Shown: piece after piece, positions 46,401 to 55,088 of the stretch
How the letters are laid out: every line of letters starts with the position of its first letter
Position numbering within the stretch: position 1 is the first letter of the stretch
Source: Pseudomonadota bacterium
Lineage (GTDB): Bacteria > Pseudomonadota > Gammaproteobacteria > Pseudomonadales > Oleiphilaceae
Reading direction: 5' to 3'
DNA length: 64,000 nt
Assembly: GCA_002747395.1 (NCBI GenBank)
Contig: PDPE01000025.1
Coordinates: 124,001-188,000 of the forward strand
Position numbers and translations under genes: made by a program
The notes under the pieces: generated by a model
What the model was told of the DNA's origin: nothing
Databases searched by the model: none
What the model saw: the letters and a program-made list of their open reading frames with translations, nothing else

Positions 46401-46921
46401 TCACAGTTGCGCGTTCCGCCTACACCGCCAATACCTTTCAGTCCGAATTTTTCCTTGAGCGGGAAATTCAGCCCGGAATTGGCCAGGATGGTTGTTTTTC
46501 CGGCTCCTGGAGGGCCGATAACCAGGTACCAGGGCAACTCGTAAACAGTTTTCCTTTTATTGTCTTTCTGGCCAAATCGAAGTGTCTTTATGGTATCCAG
46601 TGCATCTTTGAATCGGGCCTGCAAGGCCGCCGCCTCTTCTGACGTGGCCGGGTCACCCTTGTCCCTGACTTCGGTTTCCTTGTGGATATCCTCAATGAGA
46701 TTGTCATTCCGGATTTTTCCTTTCATTTGTATTCGAAGATTGTTAAGCCCCCAAAGCACCAGAATGACCATAATAATCACCAGGCGAGTCATGGGCTCCA
46801 GAGGTTGGGGAGGTGCACCAAATGCGATATAACCGCCGCCAAACCAGATGGCCAGCGAGAGAGCAATGATTCCTGTTATGCTGAGAAACAGGGGGTTTTT
46901 AAACAGTGCAACCACGCGCAT
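43418..46921 (-). CDS. tssM: T6SS membrane-complex protein TssM (IcmF)
   Basis: 1167 residues. Two N-terminal membrane helices (about 11-35 and 44-62) frame a cytoplasmic GTPase-like domain with intact Walker A GPPGAGKT (136-143). A third helix (about 440-465) precedes a large periplasmic part ending in the TssJ-binding beta domain. TssM with TssL and TssJ forms the trans-envelope channel. The ATG follows AAGGAAT, 25 bp after tssL. A run of eight Gs on the plus strand (C8 in the coding strand) at 45803-45810 encodes the QSPPL region. Confidence 0.96.
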   Translation of the reverse strand: MRVVALFKNPLFLSITGIIALSLAIWFGGGYIAFGAPPQPLEPMTRLVIIMVILVLWGLNNLRIQMKGKIRNDNLIEDIHKETEVRDKGDPATSEEAAALQARFKDALDTIKTLRFGQKDNKRKTVYELPWYLVIGPPGAGKTTILANSGLNFPLKEKFGLKGIGGVGGTRNCDWWFTDQAVLIDTAGRYTTQDSQQQVDQSAWQNFLDLLKKHRPRKAINGVIVAISVSELLMLGRSERSQHADIIRDRIHELRTRLEINFPIYFVITKCDLLAGFNEFFEDLGQVEREQVWGISFPHDKDSNQVNLDYFSGEFDALVKRINERLIWRMHNERDATRLGKIQNFPIQFETLKSMLDQFVHDVFSDNRYQSPPLLRGVYLTSGTQEGTPIDRILSSLSSNYGIDVKSLSASPGQGKAFFIRRLLTELIFMESGIVGLNRAFERKTRLIRRASIITMLLVTVGIVGVWGASLLKNKQLMAQVQEKIAQYHQAVEASEGEENNLEKIAAIIAPLDESRTIYNRLSVPWLSSLGMYDSSVPQAATRAYLSGLQNSFLPALSHRLQNVLNSNPSDDDLYNALRVYLMLGDGNLMEAETVKGWFRDDWLRQLESRAGLQRSLSVYLDDTLGLNETLGNSFLPVRLDPAVVRQAQEKAREVPIERRIYNQIRNHPEFSRKINLANEIGRELKEVFDPGNAGNKLVVRYMFTKEGYDSLDFSKNSPLIRQYASEQWVLGTEVGEDFSDKDIENIGARVKTLYLAEYGDTWKQALAALNVRSFSNMSDARDALKVITSVASSPLNRVIEMAGRETGLTPRIKLLAAEDGEKGLLADAKDTVKSKILPPTIVDNDFADIHRLTDNQELEGIQKKLSSLRELLEGFALAPNQQAAAFGFSKKRFSDSGKDPIRSLLVEARQAPAPISRWLKQIADQSWKVTLNSAKSHLNQLWLNEVYSFYKSSLRGYYPFSANSPNDASLIDFTEFFKPGGVEDSFVTSHLAPFISKGNKWSQRSLNGRSMGISKNALEQMKRADTIRKVFFRKNASRPGISFTIKPRQMDSSVRRFEMRIGDTRVRYTHGPKLPRSLSWPFASGDTIQLVFEGFNESLREKSYTGDWSLFRALDDAGVLTTKRANLFFVTFQVKKRKIQYELKADSFLNPFRSSWMRRYTSPQTL

Positions 46922-46946
46922 CAGTTTGATTCCTTATATGACAGTT

Positions 46947-47891
46947 TCAGTCCCGCAGGGAGGTGTCGGCTTCGTTTTCCCGAAGTGAGGGTATCGCTGA
47001 ATGCTCCGTTGCGAGAGAGGCTATTTGTTCCAGACGGGTCGCGACAGGTTCCGTAGTCTGATTTTGCCAAAGCCGGAACCCGGCATAGGTAGCCACCAGA
47101 ATAAACAGGAATACACTCATGTAAACCCAGAGTGGAATGTAGTCGGAAACATGCTTTTCTTCCAGTTCCACTCCCCGCCACCTGGGCGACAGATCCCGCT
47201 CAAATTCACCACGAACCCTTGCAATGGACTGATACAGATTGTCTTTAATCTGTTCCAGTTGAAGATGACCGCGCCGGTCAAGCCGGTATTTACCTGAAAA
47301 ACCCTGGGCCAGGATCAGGTATAGTAACTCAAGTGCATTAATATACCTGGCTGGTGCCTCCAGCAGGCGAGACAGAATCATAAAAAACTTTTCACCGCCA
47401 AAGGTTTCATTGTGGAAGGTGCTCAACATGGAGTGCTGCGCCCAGCCGGACTCTGTTCCCCACGGAGTATTCAGGATGGCCTCGTCCAGCGCGGTACACA
47501 GGCAATAACGTGCAGACACGATAATTTCATTGGGGGTGTCTATTTCACGCAAATGGCTGTCATACAGTCTGAGTTCGTGAATGAGCTGATTGCGCAGGCC
47601 ATTTACATCGTTATGTCGAGTCAGGTTGCGTAACTCTGACAGCAAGGCGAGAAGGGTGGAAGCGGCCGCCGTTGTTTTGTTAAGGCCCGTCAGGTTGTCG
47701 CTTTCCGAGTTGTCTATTGGTACCCGGGGCGCGAGCCCTGCCTGGCCATGCCTTGAGGGTGAGCGCAGACGGGGTTCCTGCTCCCGTCTTCTTGGTGCCT
47801 GCCTCTGGTTTCGTCCGGGTGTCGGTATGATTAATGTTCGGTCGCCTCCGCCCACGCCGGGGCCAATTACGGTTTTGTCATCATCTTGCAT
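46947..47891 (-). CDS. tssL: T6SS membrane-complex protein TssL (DotU)
   Basis: A 314-residue inner-membrane protein. A disordered N-terminus (1-80), rich in Arg, Pro and Gly with TVIGPGVGGGDRT, precedes the cytoplasmic DotU domain (about 85-245; LRLYDSHLREIDTPNEII, ALDEAILNTPWG). One C-terminal membrane helix follows (about 252-275). No peptidoglycan-binding OmpA-like extension follows, so anchoring to the wall must come from other proteins. AGGAC precedes the ATG, and tssK ends 9 bp upstream. Confidence 0.95.
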   Translation of the reverse strand: MQDDDKTVIGPGVGGGDRTLIIPTPGRNQRQAPRRREQEPRLRSPSRHGQAGLAPRVPIDNSESDNLTGLNKTTAAASTLLALLSELRNLTRHNDVNGLRNQLIHELRLYDSHLREIDTPNEIIVSARYCLCTALDEAILNTPWGTESGWAQHSMLSTFHNETFGGEKFFMILSRLLEAPARYINALELLYLILAQGFSGKYRLDRRGHLQLEQIKDNLYQSIARVRGEFERDLSPRWRGVELEEKHVSDYIPLWVYMSVFLFILVATYAGFRLWQNQTTEPVATRLEQIASLATEHSAIPSLRENEADTSLRD

Positions 47892-47900
47892 GTGAATGTC

Positions 47901-49235
47901 CTAGTCTCTGATTGCCCAGAACTCCATTTCCAATCCGGGAAATTCTCCGGCAACGTGCACCGCGAACCCGCCAGACCTCGACATGGCTTGCCAATACTCG
48001 CTGCTTCTGTCCAGTTGAAAGTAGGTAAACCCTGAGTGATATGGAATTTGACGTGGTGCGACAGGCATTGCCTGTAATGAAATGCCCGGTAACTGGGCGT
48101 TAATCAGTTCGCGTATTTGCTCGACGGGGCCAATTTTCACCTGGGTCGGGAAGCTGCTCCGAACCTTGTCCGAGCGTATGTTGGCCTTGACTGCAAGGAT
48201 AAATGAAGCATTTTGCAACAGTTTTCGATCGGATATGGGGGAGACGCGTATGCCATATTTCCTTTCTACCAACTCCAGAGAAATGGCCGATTGTTCCAGC
48301 ACTGTGCTCAGGCTTCTTCTCAGTTCCTGAAGAAGCGGAGAATATACTTTTTCGAGTTGGTCGTGCAGATAGGTGGCAAAAGCCGGTGGGCGCCGACCGG
48401 GGTTGGTGAAGGTGGCCAGTTCGCCTGCCATCTGAATCAACTCGTAGTAGAGGGCATAAGGGTGAAGCAGCGGTGCCGAAAGCAGAAATTCGGCAGCAGG
48501 CTGCAATCGGTTCAGCAATTGCAGCAGCAGGTAGTCATTTATCTCTGCCGAACCACCTCTGCCACTGTCTTTCATGCGTGCGGCCAGGGTTTCAGCTCGT
48601 TGATGAATCAAACCTGAAAACTCTTTCAGAAAGCCGGAGCAGACCGGGTTGATTTGTATGTTAAGCAGGGGAGGGATATGGTTTTCGTCAAGAATAATGG
48701 TGTTATCTTCGGTGCACTCCCTGATTCTTGCTACTCCAAGAGTGACGAACCCGCTGCGGTCTTCATTTTCCAAAAGCAACCTGAGTTGCAGTTCCCCCAC
48801 TTGAATGGCACCTTCATCACCTTCTCCTGTTACATTGTCGATCACATGTTTGTCCAGTGATTTAAAGCGGGTTATTCCCTGGCTTGCTTCGCCCACCTGA
48901 ACATCGACCACCCCGGCTCTTCGAACGGGCAGCCCCAGGTACAGGGTTTGTCCCAAAGTGCCTGGCGGAATATCTCTGGCCTGCAGACCTGTATCGACAT
49001 CAGGAATCTGAACAGGGGTTCCATCTGGCAGTATGGCCTTGCAGCGGTTGATGGCGATTTTGCCAAGCTTCAGCAGTTGACTGTCCAGTTCAAGCTCCTG
49101 AAAACCCCATTGATAGTTGCACAGGCCTTGAATCCTCCCTTGCAACAGGGTTTCAAAGTAACGATCCTGCTGTTGAAAATGCTGAGGCCTGAGAAACATT
49201 CCCTCAGACCAGACCACCTTGTTGCCTGTTGACAT
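47901..49235 (-). CDS. tssK: T6SS baseplate-adaptor protein TssK
   Basis: 444 residues with the family opening VVWSEGMFLRPQHFQQQD. TssK trimers join the baseplate to TssLM. The rest follows the shell, middle and head domain order, including VERKYGIRVSPI near residue 330. The ATG follows GGGGACAAGG. A 194-bp gap on its upstream side from tssJ is longer than the other spacings in the operon and holds no clear promoter. Confidence 0.95.
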   Translation of the reverse strand: MSTGNKVVWSEGMFLRPQHFQQQDRYFETLLQGRIQGLCNYQWGFQELELDSQLLKLGKIAINRCKAILPDGTPVQIPDVDTGLQARDIPPGTLGQTLYLGLPVRRAGVVDVQVGEASQGITRFKSLDKHVIDNVTGEGDEGAIQVGELQLRLLLENEDRSGFVTLGVARIRECTEDNTIILDENHIPPLLNIQINPVCSGFLKEFSGLIHQRAETLAARMKDSGRGGSAEINDYLLLQLLNRLQPAAEFLLSAPLLHPYALYYELIQMAGELATFTNPGRRPPAFATYLHDQLEKVYSPLLQELRRSLSTVLEQSAISLELVERKYGIRVSPISDRKLLQNASFILAVKANIRSDKVRSSFPTQVKIGPVEQIRELINAQLPGISLQAMPVAPRQIPYHSGFTYFQLDRSSEYWQAMSRSGGFAVHVAGEFPGLEMEFWAIRD

Positions 49236-49428
49236 GACCTTGTCCCCGAATTGAAAGTGGCGCGCTTTCTTTCAATTTTGGTTTATACTTGCGCCTGGTT
49301 TGCACTGAAACCCCGGTTTATACCGGATGTTTGCCTTTTCTCCGGCCACCGGTTTTTTGCCTGTTCAGTGTTTTTTGTAAAACACATGCCTGTACCAGGC
49401 GTGTCTTTCCCGGTCGGGAGTCAGAGTG

Positions 49429-49977
49429 CTAGAGTGCTTTTAATGACATCGAAAGCTTGTTGACACGCACTATATAGTCATTGTCTGACTCGGGTGAAAT
49501 CTCGATCAACTGCTTGGCATCCGCATCCTGATACTGTATGTATTCGGTCACAATTCCGATATGCGTTATTTCCGGTGCCAGCTGGTCAAAACTCTCTGTG
49601 CGCACCTCTCCCGGGATGAACTCTTTCAGCCGGATCATGTTAATCAGGTCTTTTCCCAGCCTTTCTTCAGCATCCTGCATCAGGGAAATCAGGTCTTCCT
49701 GTGCAAACTGGCGGTTACTGTTAAGAAAAAGAAGGTTGATGACAACGGGGGAAGGGCGCCCGTTGGAGTCAGGGTTGACGGCTTCTGATATGACAAACTT
49801 CAAGCGGGCATTGGTGTCAAACTGGAAAGACGCGCAACTTGATAAAAGCATTGCGCAACTGAATAAAATTGCCAGCTTTTTGAAGGGTCTGGCAGTTTTC
49901 GTCCACCGAAACAGGGCATTGATGGTTGAAAGGGCTGTATTTCTTTCGGGTAATGTATTGGTTGCTGAGTTTTGCAT
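49429..49977 (-). CDS. tssJ: T6SS outer-membrane lipoprotein TssJ
   Basis: 182 residues with a lipoprotein signal ending LLSSC-AS and a mature beta-sandwich that includes SPVVINLLFLNSNRQF, typical of TssJ. It caps the TssM periplasmic domain. The N-terminal region before the hydrophobic core is unusually long (about 32 residues). The ATG at 49977 has a good AGAGGGATTT, so I keep it, but a shorter start may be used. Confidence 0.9.
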   Translation of the reverse strand: MQNSATNTLPERNTALSTINALFRWTKTARPFKKLAILFSCAMLLSSCASFQFDTNARLKFVISEAVNPDSNGRPSPVVINLLFLNSNRQFAQEDLISLMQDAEERLGKDLINMIRLKEFIPGEVRTESFDQLAPEITHIGIVTEYIQYQDADAKQLIEISPESDNDYIVRVNKLSMSLKAL

Positions 49978-50135
49978 AAATCCCTCTGGACGGTTAATTT
50001 TGATGCATTGGGCGACGCCGTTCGTTCCTGGTAACGACCCGGCTTTATAATCAAATCTGATAACTATCTGATCACTATACTAATAAATAGTAGATGATTA
50101 TGCTCACATTGTTGAGTGTTTAATTTGTCGGGCGT

Positions 50136-52082
50136 TTACCGTTTACGGTTGGTTTTCAGTTCGTTCATTCTTCTCTCGTAGGCCTCGGTAAAAACTTCCC
50201 CGAACAGATTTTTAAAGCTGCTTTCCTTGTCGGCAACCAGGTCTTTGTAGTATTTCTTGTAATTTTCCCAGTTCTGTCCCTTTCTGAAACCCGGGAAGCC
50301 TCTGCTTTTGGGGCTGCCAATTTTTTCTTCAAGAATCGCCGGGTCGAAGTTATTGACCATCTCGTTGTATGCCTCCTGCATGGCATCGAACAGCGCGATC
50401 TGGTGATCAGCCAGATCAGCAAAGCTGTCGTTTATTGCTTCCGTGGCCGGCAAGTAGGCTGTCCCGGTTTTCGCAAACATGGCTTCCAGGGCATCCTCGG
50501 GAGTGATGGAAAATTTTAACGGGTTGTTTTCGGCAGGCTGAATCATTGTCATGGACATTCGCAGTTCACTCTTGATCTGGTTCCGTGCCCTCAATGCCGT
50601 GATCAGGCCTTCTACCGTTGCTCTGACTACTTTGGCAACTGTGGCAGGAAGCGCATTCAACTGTGCGTCAGATAGCGTGTTCAAGCCTAATTTGGCCGCG
50701 AGGGTGATTGCGGGCGCCTGCCCGGCCTCTCTGTTTTTTTTCAGGTAACCAGGCTGGCCGGGAGAACCTGGTTGACCGGCTGCGCGCCCTTGCTTTCCTT
50801 TAAAAATCGGTGTTTTTCCTTGTGTTGCCTTTCCCTGTATCCGGGGGGAAGGAGAATCAGGTGCGGGAATCCCGGAACCAAAAAAACTGTCTGCGCTAAT
50901 CAGTTTTTCATTGCAGGCGAGGTTGACGTCAGACAAAACATCTTTTGCCGTTATCGGCTTTTCATCAGAGTCTGAAGTCAGGTTGGTTTTTTTGTCTGCA
51001 GCGGAGCCGAGGAAGTCACTCGGCTCGTCGTTCGGGACAGAAGCGTGTCCGGATGAGTGGGAGTGCGGTTCGGCGTCCGGCTGGCCCGAAGCACTGTCGG
51101 GTCTGGGCGTTGCCGGGAGTGGGTCGTCAGCCTCGCCAGCATCGAATGCGGTCGTCTTTGCAGTGGACATATTGTCATTATCCCGGCCTTTCGTCTCTGA
51201 CAAGGGGTTGTCTTTCGGTTCAAGGAGATCATTCAGGTTTCCCATGTCCGGTTTTTGTGCGTCAGAAGATGGTGTCGGGCCGGACAGGGGGGAGGCCTGG
51301 CCAGAAGTGGAAGAGGAGAGTGCAGCGAGAGGGTCGTCTGTTCCCTGTTCAACTTCCGATTTTGGTTCTTTCACGGAAATGCTGCCAAACAGGCTGTCGT
51401 CACCCGGAATATCGGGCAGGTTGATATGGTCTGAATTCGCACTCTGCGAGGGCTGGTCGCCCCGGTTCAGGTCGTGAAGGGAAAAGTCGGGGTTATCCGG
51501 TTTTGACCCCTTGCCTGACAGGACATCAAGCGGGTCCAGGCTTTCCGGTGTGTGTTGCAGGTCGCTAAAAACATCGGTGCCTTTCCGGTTGTCGATTCCT
51601 GCCGACGGGGTGATGGCCGGTTTGGAAGAAATATCCGACGTGGTAACCGGGTCGAGCCACCGATCCAGGTCGTCGAATGAGGCTTCGGCAGGAGCGGAAG
51701 AGTCAGCCGGGGCCAGGGCAAAGCCAAGGGTTTCATCCGACGCAACAGGTTGGCTGGGCTCGGTAATCAGCTCGGCCTGGAGCGTATAGTCGCCAAACAC
51801 CAGAATGTCACCAGACACCAGCTCACGCTTGTTGCCAGGCCCGACGGGAAATTCTTCGTTGTTGAGGTAAGTGCCATTCGTGCTCGTATCCTCAATATAG
51901 AACTTACCGGAATCCCAGGTGACACGGCCATGTACGGATGAAACATGACGACTTGGGTCCGGAAGAATCCATTGATTGGCTGGCCCCCGGCCAAACGAGC
52001 CGCCCGATTCGGAAAAATCTTCTTTTTGCCCTTCCATGCCGCACCCGTCAGGTGCTGTTGTAACGGATAATACCAGTTTCAT
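50136..52082 (-). CDS. fha: T6SS FHA-domain protein with VI_FHA C-terminal domain
   Basis: 648 residues. An N-terminal FHA domain (about 20-105) has the phosphothreonine-binding elements FGRGPANQW, SSVHGRV and STNGTYLN. A long low-complexity acidic/Ser-Pro linker (about 110-470, with a Gly-Pro-Gln stretch near its end) connects to the C-terminal T6SS-specific domain (about 480-648). Fha recognises phosphothreonine made by the T6SS kinase and promotes assembly. It is the first gene of the leftward operon. GAGGAAAA precedes the ATG. Confidence 0.92.
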   Translation of the reverse strand: MKLVLSVTTAPDGCGMEGQKEDFSESGGSFGRGPANQWILPDPSRHVSSVHGRVTWDSGKFYIEDTSTNGTYLNNEEFPVGPGNKRELVSGDILVFGDYTLQAELITEPSQPVASDETLGFALAPADSSAPAEASFDDLDRWLDPVTTSDISSKPAITPSAGIDNRKGTDVFSDLQHTPESLDPLDVLSGKGSKPDNPDFSLHDLNRGDQPSQSANSDHINLPDIPGDDSLFGSISVKEPKSEVEQGTDDPLAALSSSTSGQASPLSGPTPSSDAQKPDMGNLNDLLEPKDNPLSETKGRDNDNMSTAKTTAFDAGEADDPLPATPRPDSASGQPDAEPHSHSSGHASVPNDEPSDFLGSAADKKTNLTSDSDEKPITAKDVLSDVNLACNEKLISADSFFGSGIPAPDSPSPRIQGKATQGKTPIFKGKQGRAAGQPGSPGQPGYLKKNREAGQAPAITLAAKLGLNTLSDAQLNALPATVAKVVRATVEGLITALRARNQIKSELRMSMTMIQPAENNPLKFSITPEDALEAMFAKTGTAYLPATEAINDSFADLADHQIALFDAMQEAYNEMVNNFDPAILEEKIGSPKSRGFPGFRKGQNWENYKKYYKDLVADKESSFKNLFGEVFTEAYERRMNELKTNRKR

Positions 52083-52433
52083 TGAATTTTCCTCGGGTAA
52101 CCTTCTGTAACGAGTCTGGCGCGAATAGCTGCCCTTTGAGATTTTTTGACATGAGTCACCAGAGTATATCCAAATTTGTCATCATATGAACAGCCTCCAT
52201 TGGTTTAACTGCGCCTGCCCCTCATTTCCTGTTTGCCGATCGCCTTCCGGTGCAGCCTGAACACGCGACTCGTAGCGGCTCCCGACGAAGGAATGAGCGT
52301 CAATCCGGATCTGTTTGTTATTACCCGAATAATTGCGGGGGAAAGGTAATATCGGGTTGAAAAGGTCTTTGATGGCTTCTACGCTTTAAAGAGGGTTTGT
52401 ATTTTTCTCTATTTTACAGGTGGTACCCATTCA
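52083..52433. other. Divergent fha-chemoreceptor intergenic region
   Basis: 351 bp. A TTGACA at 52146-52151 has no -10 at proper spacing. A TGGC...GC pair resembles a sigma54 site but the spacing is wrong. No convincing promoter or gene was found. Confidence 0.4.
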
Positions 52434-54080
52434 ATGTCTGATTATCTCAACAAGCTGAGCATTAAAAAGAAACTTATGTTGATTCTTGCCGTTGTGGTGT
52501 TTGCCATGGCAATGATGCAATTGATGTTTTTGTCATCCCTCAAGACAGAGCTGTTTGAACAAGGCAAGTTGAATTCCCGGTATGCTTTGGAAGTGGCTTT
52601 TTCTGCGGTTGAGCATTTTTACCAGGATTACCGGGACGGCGTGCTAACCGAAGACCAGGCCAGGCACGAAGCCATTGAGGCGTTAAAGACAATACGTTAT
52701 GGCGGCGACCAGTATATTTTTATCAGTGATATGTACCCCAAAGTTGTGATGAATCCTCATCACCCCGAGATGAAGGGTCGGGATGTCAGCGCGGTCAAGG
52801 ATCCTAACGGTAAAGCCATCTTTGTCGAGATGGTCAACGAGGTGAAACGAAGTGGCCAGGGGTTTGTGAAATATCAATGGACTCGACCCGGTGGTGATCA
52901 ACCGCTCGATAAAATCGCTTACGTCAAGGGTTTTGCACCCTGGGACTGGGTCGTTGGAGCGGGTACCTATGTCGACGATATCAATACCAAATACAATCAA
53001 CTGGCGATGCATGCCGTTATCTTTGTTGGTGGTGTTTTGTTATTGATGCTGGGGGTAATTGTACTTTTGTCCAACTCCATCAATCGCCAGGTATCGTCGT
53101 TGCAGAGGGTAATGAAGAAAGTGGCGGATAGTAAGGATCTGACTCAGCGTGCACCGGAAATGGGGGACAACGAGCTGGGAGTAATGGCCGCGTCCTTTAA
53201 CGAGATGCTGTCCATCGTTGAAACCAGTATGAACGATGTACTGCAGTTGGTCGAGAAGTTGGTCACGGGTTCTGACCAGCTTTCAGCGATTTCGTCAAAA
53301 ACCAGTGACAATGTGACCAGACAGCATAAAGAGATTGATGTGATTGCATCCGCGATGGAGGAAATGTCGGTTTCCGTCAACGAAGTGTCCGGCAATACCG
53401 AAAGCGCGGCAACATCGACAGAACATGCACATAGTGAAGCAGAAAAAGGTCACCAGGTGGTCAGCAGTACCAAATCAGCCATCAACGGTTTGGCCGAGGA
53501 GGTGGAAAGAGCTTCCCAGGTGATTAACGGGCTGGAGAAAGATTGTGAGAATATTGGCACTATCCTGGATGTGATTCGTGGCATTGCCGAGCAAACCAAT
53601 TTGCTTGCGCTGAATGCGGCCATTGAGGCGGCCAGGGCGGGTGAACAGGGTCGCGGGTTTGCCGTGGTTGCCGACGAAGTGCGAACGCTGGCAAAGCGTA
53701 CCCAGAACTCCGTTGAAGAAATTGAAGCCATGGTCGATCGTTTGCAGGTTTGCTCACGAAATGCGGTATCGGTAATGGGGGTTGGCCGTGAAAAGGCACA
53801 AACCAGTGTCGAGCGAATATCGGAAGTGGCCGAGTGCCTGAATGTAATCAATGACAGCGTCGGCGCGATAAAAAATACCAGTGCCAGTATTGCGACAACC
53901 GCATCGCAGCAAGCCTCTGTCGCCAATGAAATGAGTGCCAATATTTCAAGCATCAGTGAGGTGGCTGAAACGACATCGCAAGGGTCGCAGGAAACGTCGG
54001 AGGCCTGCACGGATCTGGCACGTCTGGCCGATGAATTAAGTCAGATCACCCACCGTTTCAAAGTGTCCGGTACCAGTTGA
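52434..54080 (+). CDS. Methyl-accepting chemotaxis protein with sCache sensor
   Basis: A 548-residue transmembrane receptor: helix 1 (about 11-34), a periplasmic single-Cache domain (about 36-185, with [24 protein letters not shown] and the [13 protein letters not shown] motif), helix 2 (about 187-210), HAMP (about 212-265), then a long cytoplasmic signalling hairpin with [27 protein letters not shown]. sCache_2 domains bind small organic acids or similar ligands. No tethering motif for CheR is seen at the C-terminus. Its ligand is unknown. Confidence 0.95.
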   Translation: MSDYLNKLSIKKKLMLILAVVVFAMAMMQLMFLSSLKTELFEQGKLNSRYALEVAFSAVEHFYQDYRDGVLTEDQARHEAIEALKTIRYGGDQYIFISDMYPKVVMNPHHPEMKGRDVSAVKDPNGKAIFVEMVNEVKRSGQGFVKYQWTRPGGDQPLDKIAYVKGFAPWDWVVGAGTYVDDINTKYNQLAMHAVIFVGGVLLLMLGVIVLLSNSINRQVSSLQRVMKKVADSKDLTQRAPEMGDNELGVMAASFNEMLSIVETSMNDVLQLVEKLVTGSDQLSAISSKTSDNVTRQHKEIDVIASAMEEMSVSVNEVSGNTESAATSTEHAHSEAEKGHQVVSSTKSAINGLAEEVERASQVINGLEKDCENIGTILDVIRGIAEQTNLLALNAAIEAARAGEQGRGFAVVADEVRTLAKRTQNSVEEIEAMVDRLQVCSRNAVSVMGVGREKAQTSVERISEVAECLNVINDSVGAIKNTSASIATTASQQASVANEMSANISSISEVAETTSQGSQETSEACTDLARLADELSQITHRFKVSGTS

Positions 54081-54308
54081 CCGGCACATGCCCCGCTGCC
54101 GTTCGCAGGTTGCGCCTGTCACCGGGTTTCAAAAAAATGACATCCCGTGGCGGGCGCTGTGTTTTTTGAACAACAAGGGTGTTAAAATGCGACCCGCCAT
54201 TTAAAGGGATGGGAAGTGGTGGCTGTGGTTCTGTTTCGAAACAGGTTCGGTCTTGTTTCCCTGTTTTTATTATTTTCTCATTTCAATCATATAAAGGATT
54301 ATATTGTC

Positions 54309-54803
54309 ATGCTTCACGTGCGTTTTTCTTTTGTCTTTACCTCTTTTTTGTTTGTTTTTTCCTTGTTGGCCAGCCCACTGTCTCTTGCCGGAGATGGCTA
54401 CCAGGTGGTCGCCTCGAAAACGATAACCAAACAGCTTGGAGTCCAGCGGCCCATTGATCTCGATCTGGAAGTTAACGGAGTCAGATTAAGCTCGGTGTTT
54501 TTTGATAAAAACAAACTGGAAGCCTTCCTGATTTTGCAAAACCGGACACCTGAGAGGGTGACCACCGAAGTCGGTATCGGCTTGTTTGACAGAAATGGCA
54601 GGCTGGTAGCTACAGGAATCGACGCGAGTGGTTTCAGCTTTAGCGGAGACAGTATCGATGCCGGTGGACAGAAAAATGTGAAGCTCGCTTTCCCCAAGTT
54701 TATTAATGAGTTCAGTGAAGCCAGAACATTTCAGCTGGTGTTCACCATTATCGAAGCGGAAGGGGAAAGAAAAAGTTACAGGTCGCGCCACAATGTAGAC
54801 TGA
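54309..54803 (+). CDS. Exported protein of unknown function
   Basis: A 164-residue protein with a clear signal peptide (1-28, SFVFTSFLFVFSLLASPLSLA) and a beta-rich mature domain (LEAFLILQNRTPERVTTEVGIGLFDRNGRLV). The late part has the strand-loop pattern of small immunoglobulin-like periplasmic domains. I start at the ATG at 54309, with AAAGGA upstream; the longer frame adds a second hydrophobic stretch of poor quality. It lies between the chemoreceptor and the diguanylate cyclase. No family is recognised. Confidence 0.6.
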   Translation: MLHVRFSFVFTSFLFVFSLLASPLSLAGDGYQVVASKTITKQLGVQRPIDLDLEVNGVRLSSVFFDKNKLEAFLILQNRTPERVTTEVGIGLFDRNGRLVATGIDASGFSFSGDSIDAGGQKNVKLAFPKFINEFSEARTFQLVFTIIEAEGERKSYRSRHNVD

Positions 54804-54825
54804 CAGATTGTCTCAAGGTTGTAAC

Positions 54826-54851
54826 AGGTGACTTGTTAGAGGTGACTTGTT
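54826..54851. repeat. 12-bp direct repeat with 14-bp period
   Basis: AGGTGACTTGTT occurs at 54826-54837 and 54840-54851, just after the exported-protein stop. It is non-coding. Confidence 0.65.
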
Positions 54852-55088
54852 GCAACTGACTGGCGATCAGCCCGATCCGGTACGGGTGCCGGTATTGGCA
54901 AGGCCCGGCACCAGGCCAGAGGCGGCTTTTACGCCGGTTTGAACAGGAAACGGTAGTCACTGCTTCCGTCTCGGCGGGGCATTTTTCCGAAGGGGATAGA
55001 AACGGGCAGGTAATACGATTTCTTTGGGCGAAAGCCTTCTTTTACGTCTAGACTAGGTGAATAAGAGTGGTGAACGGGGAAGATACTT

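Noticed and set aside
49251..49463. Small plus-strand frame in the tssK-tssJ gap
   Set aside because: It overlaps tssJ, has no ribosome site or conserved feature, and opposes the operon.
52113..52132. Sigma54 promoter upstream of fha
   Set aside because: TGGC and a GC doublet are present, but the distance between the GG and GC elements is one base too long.
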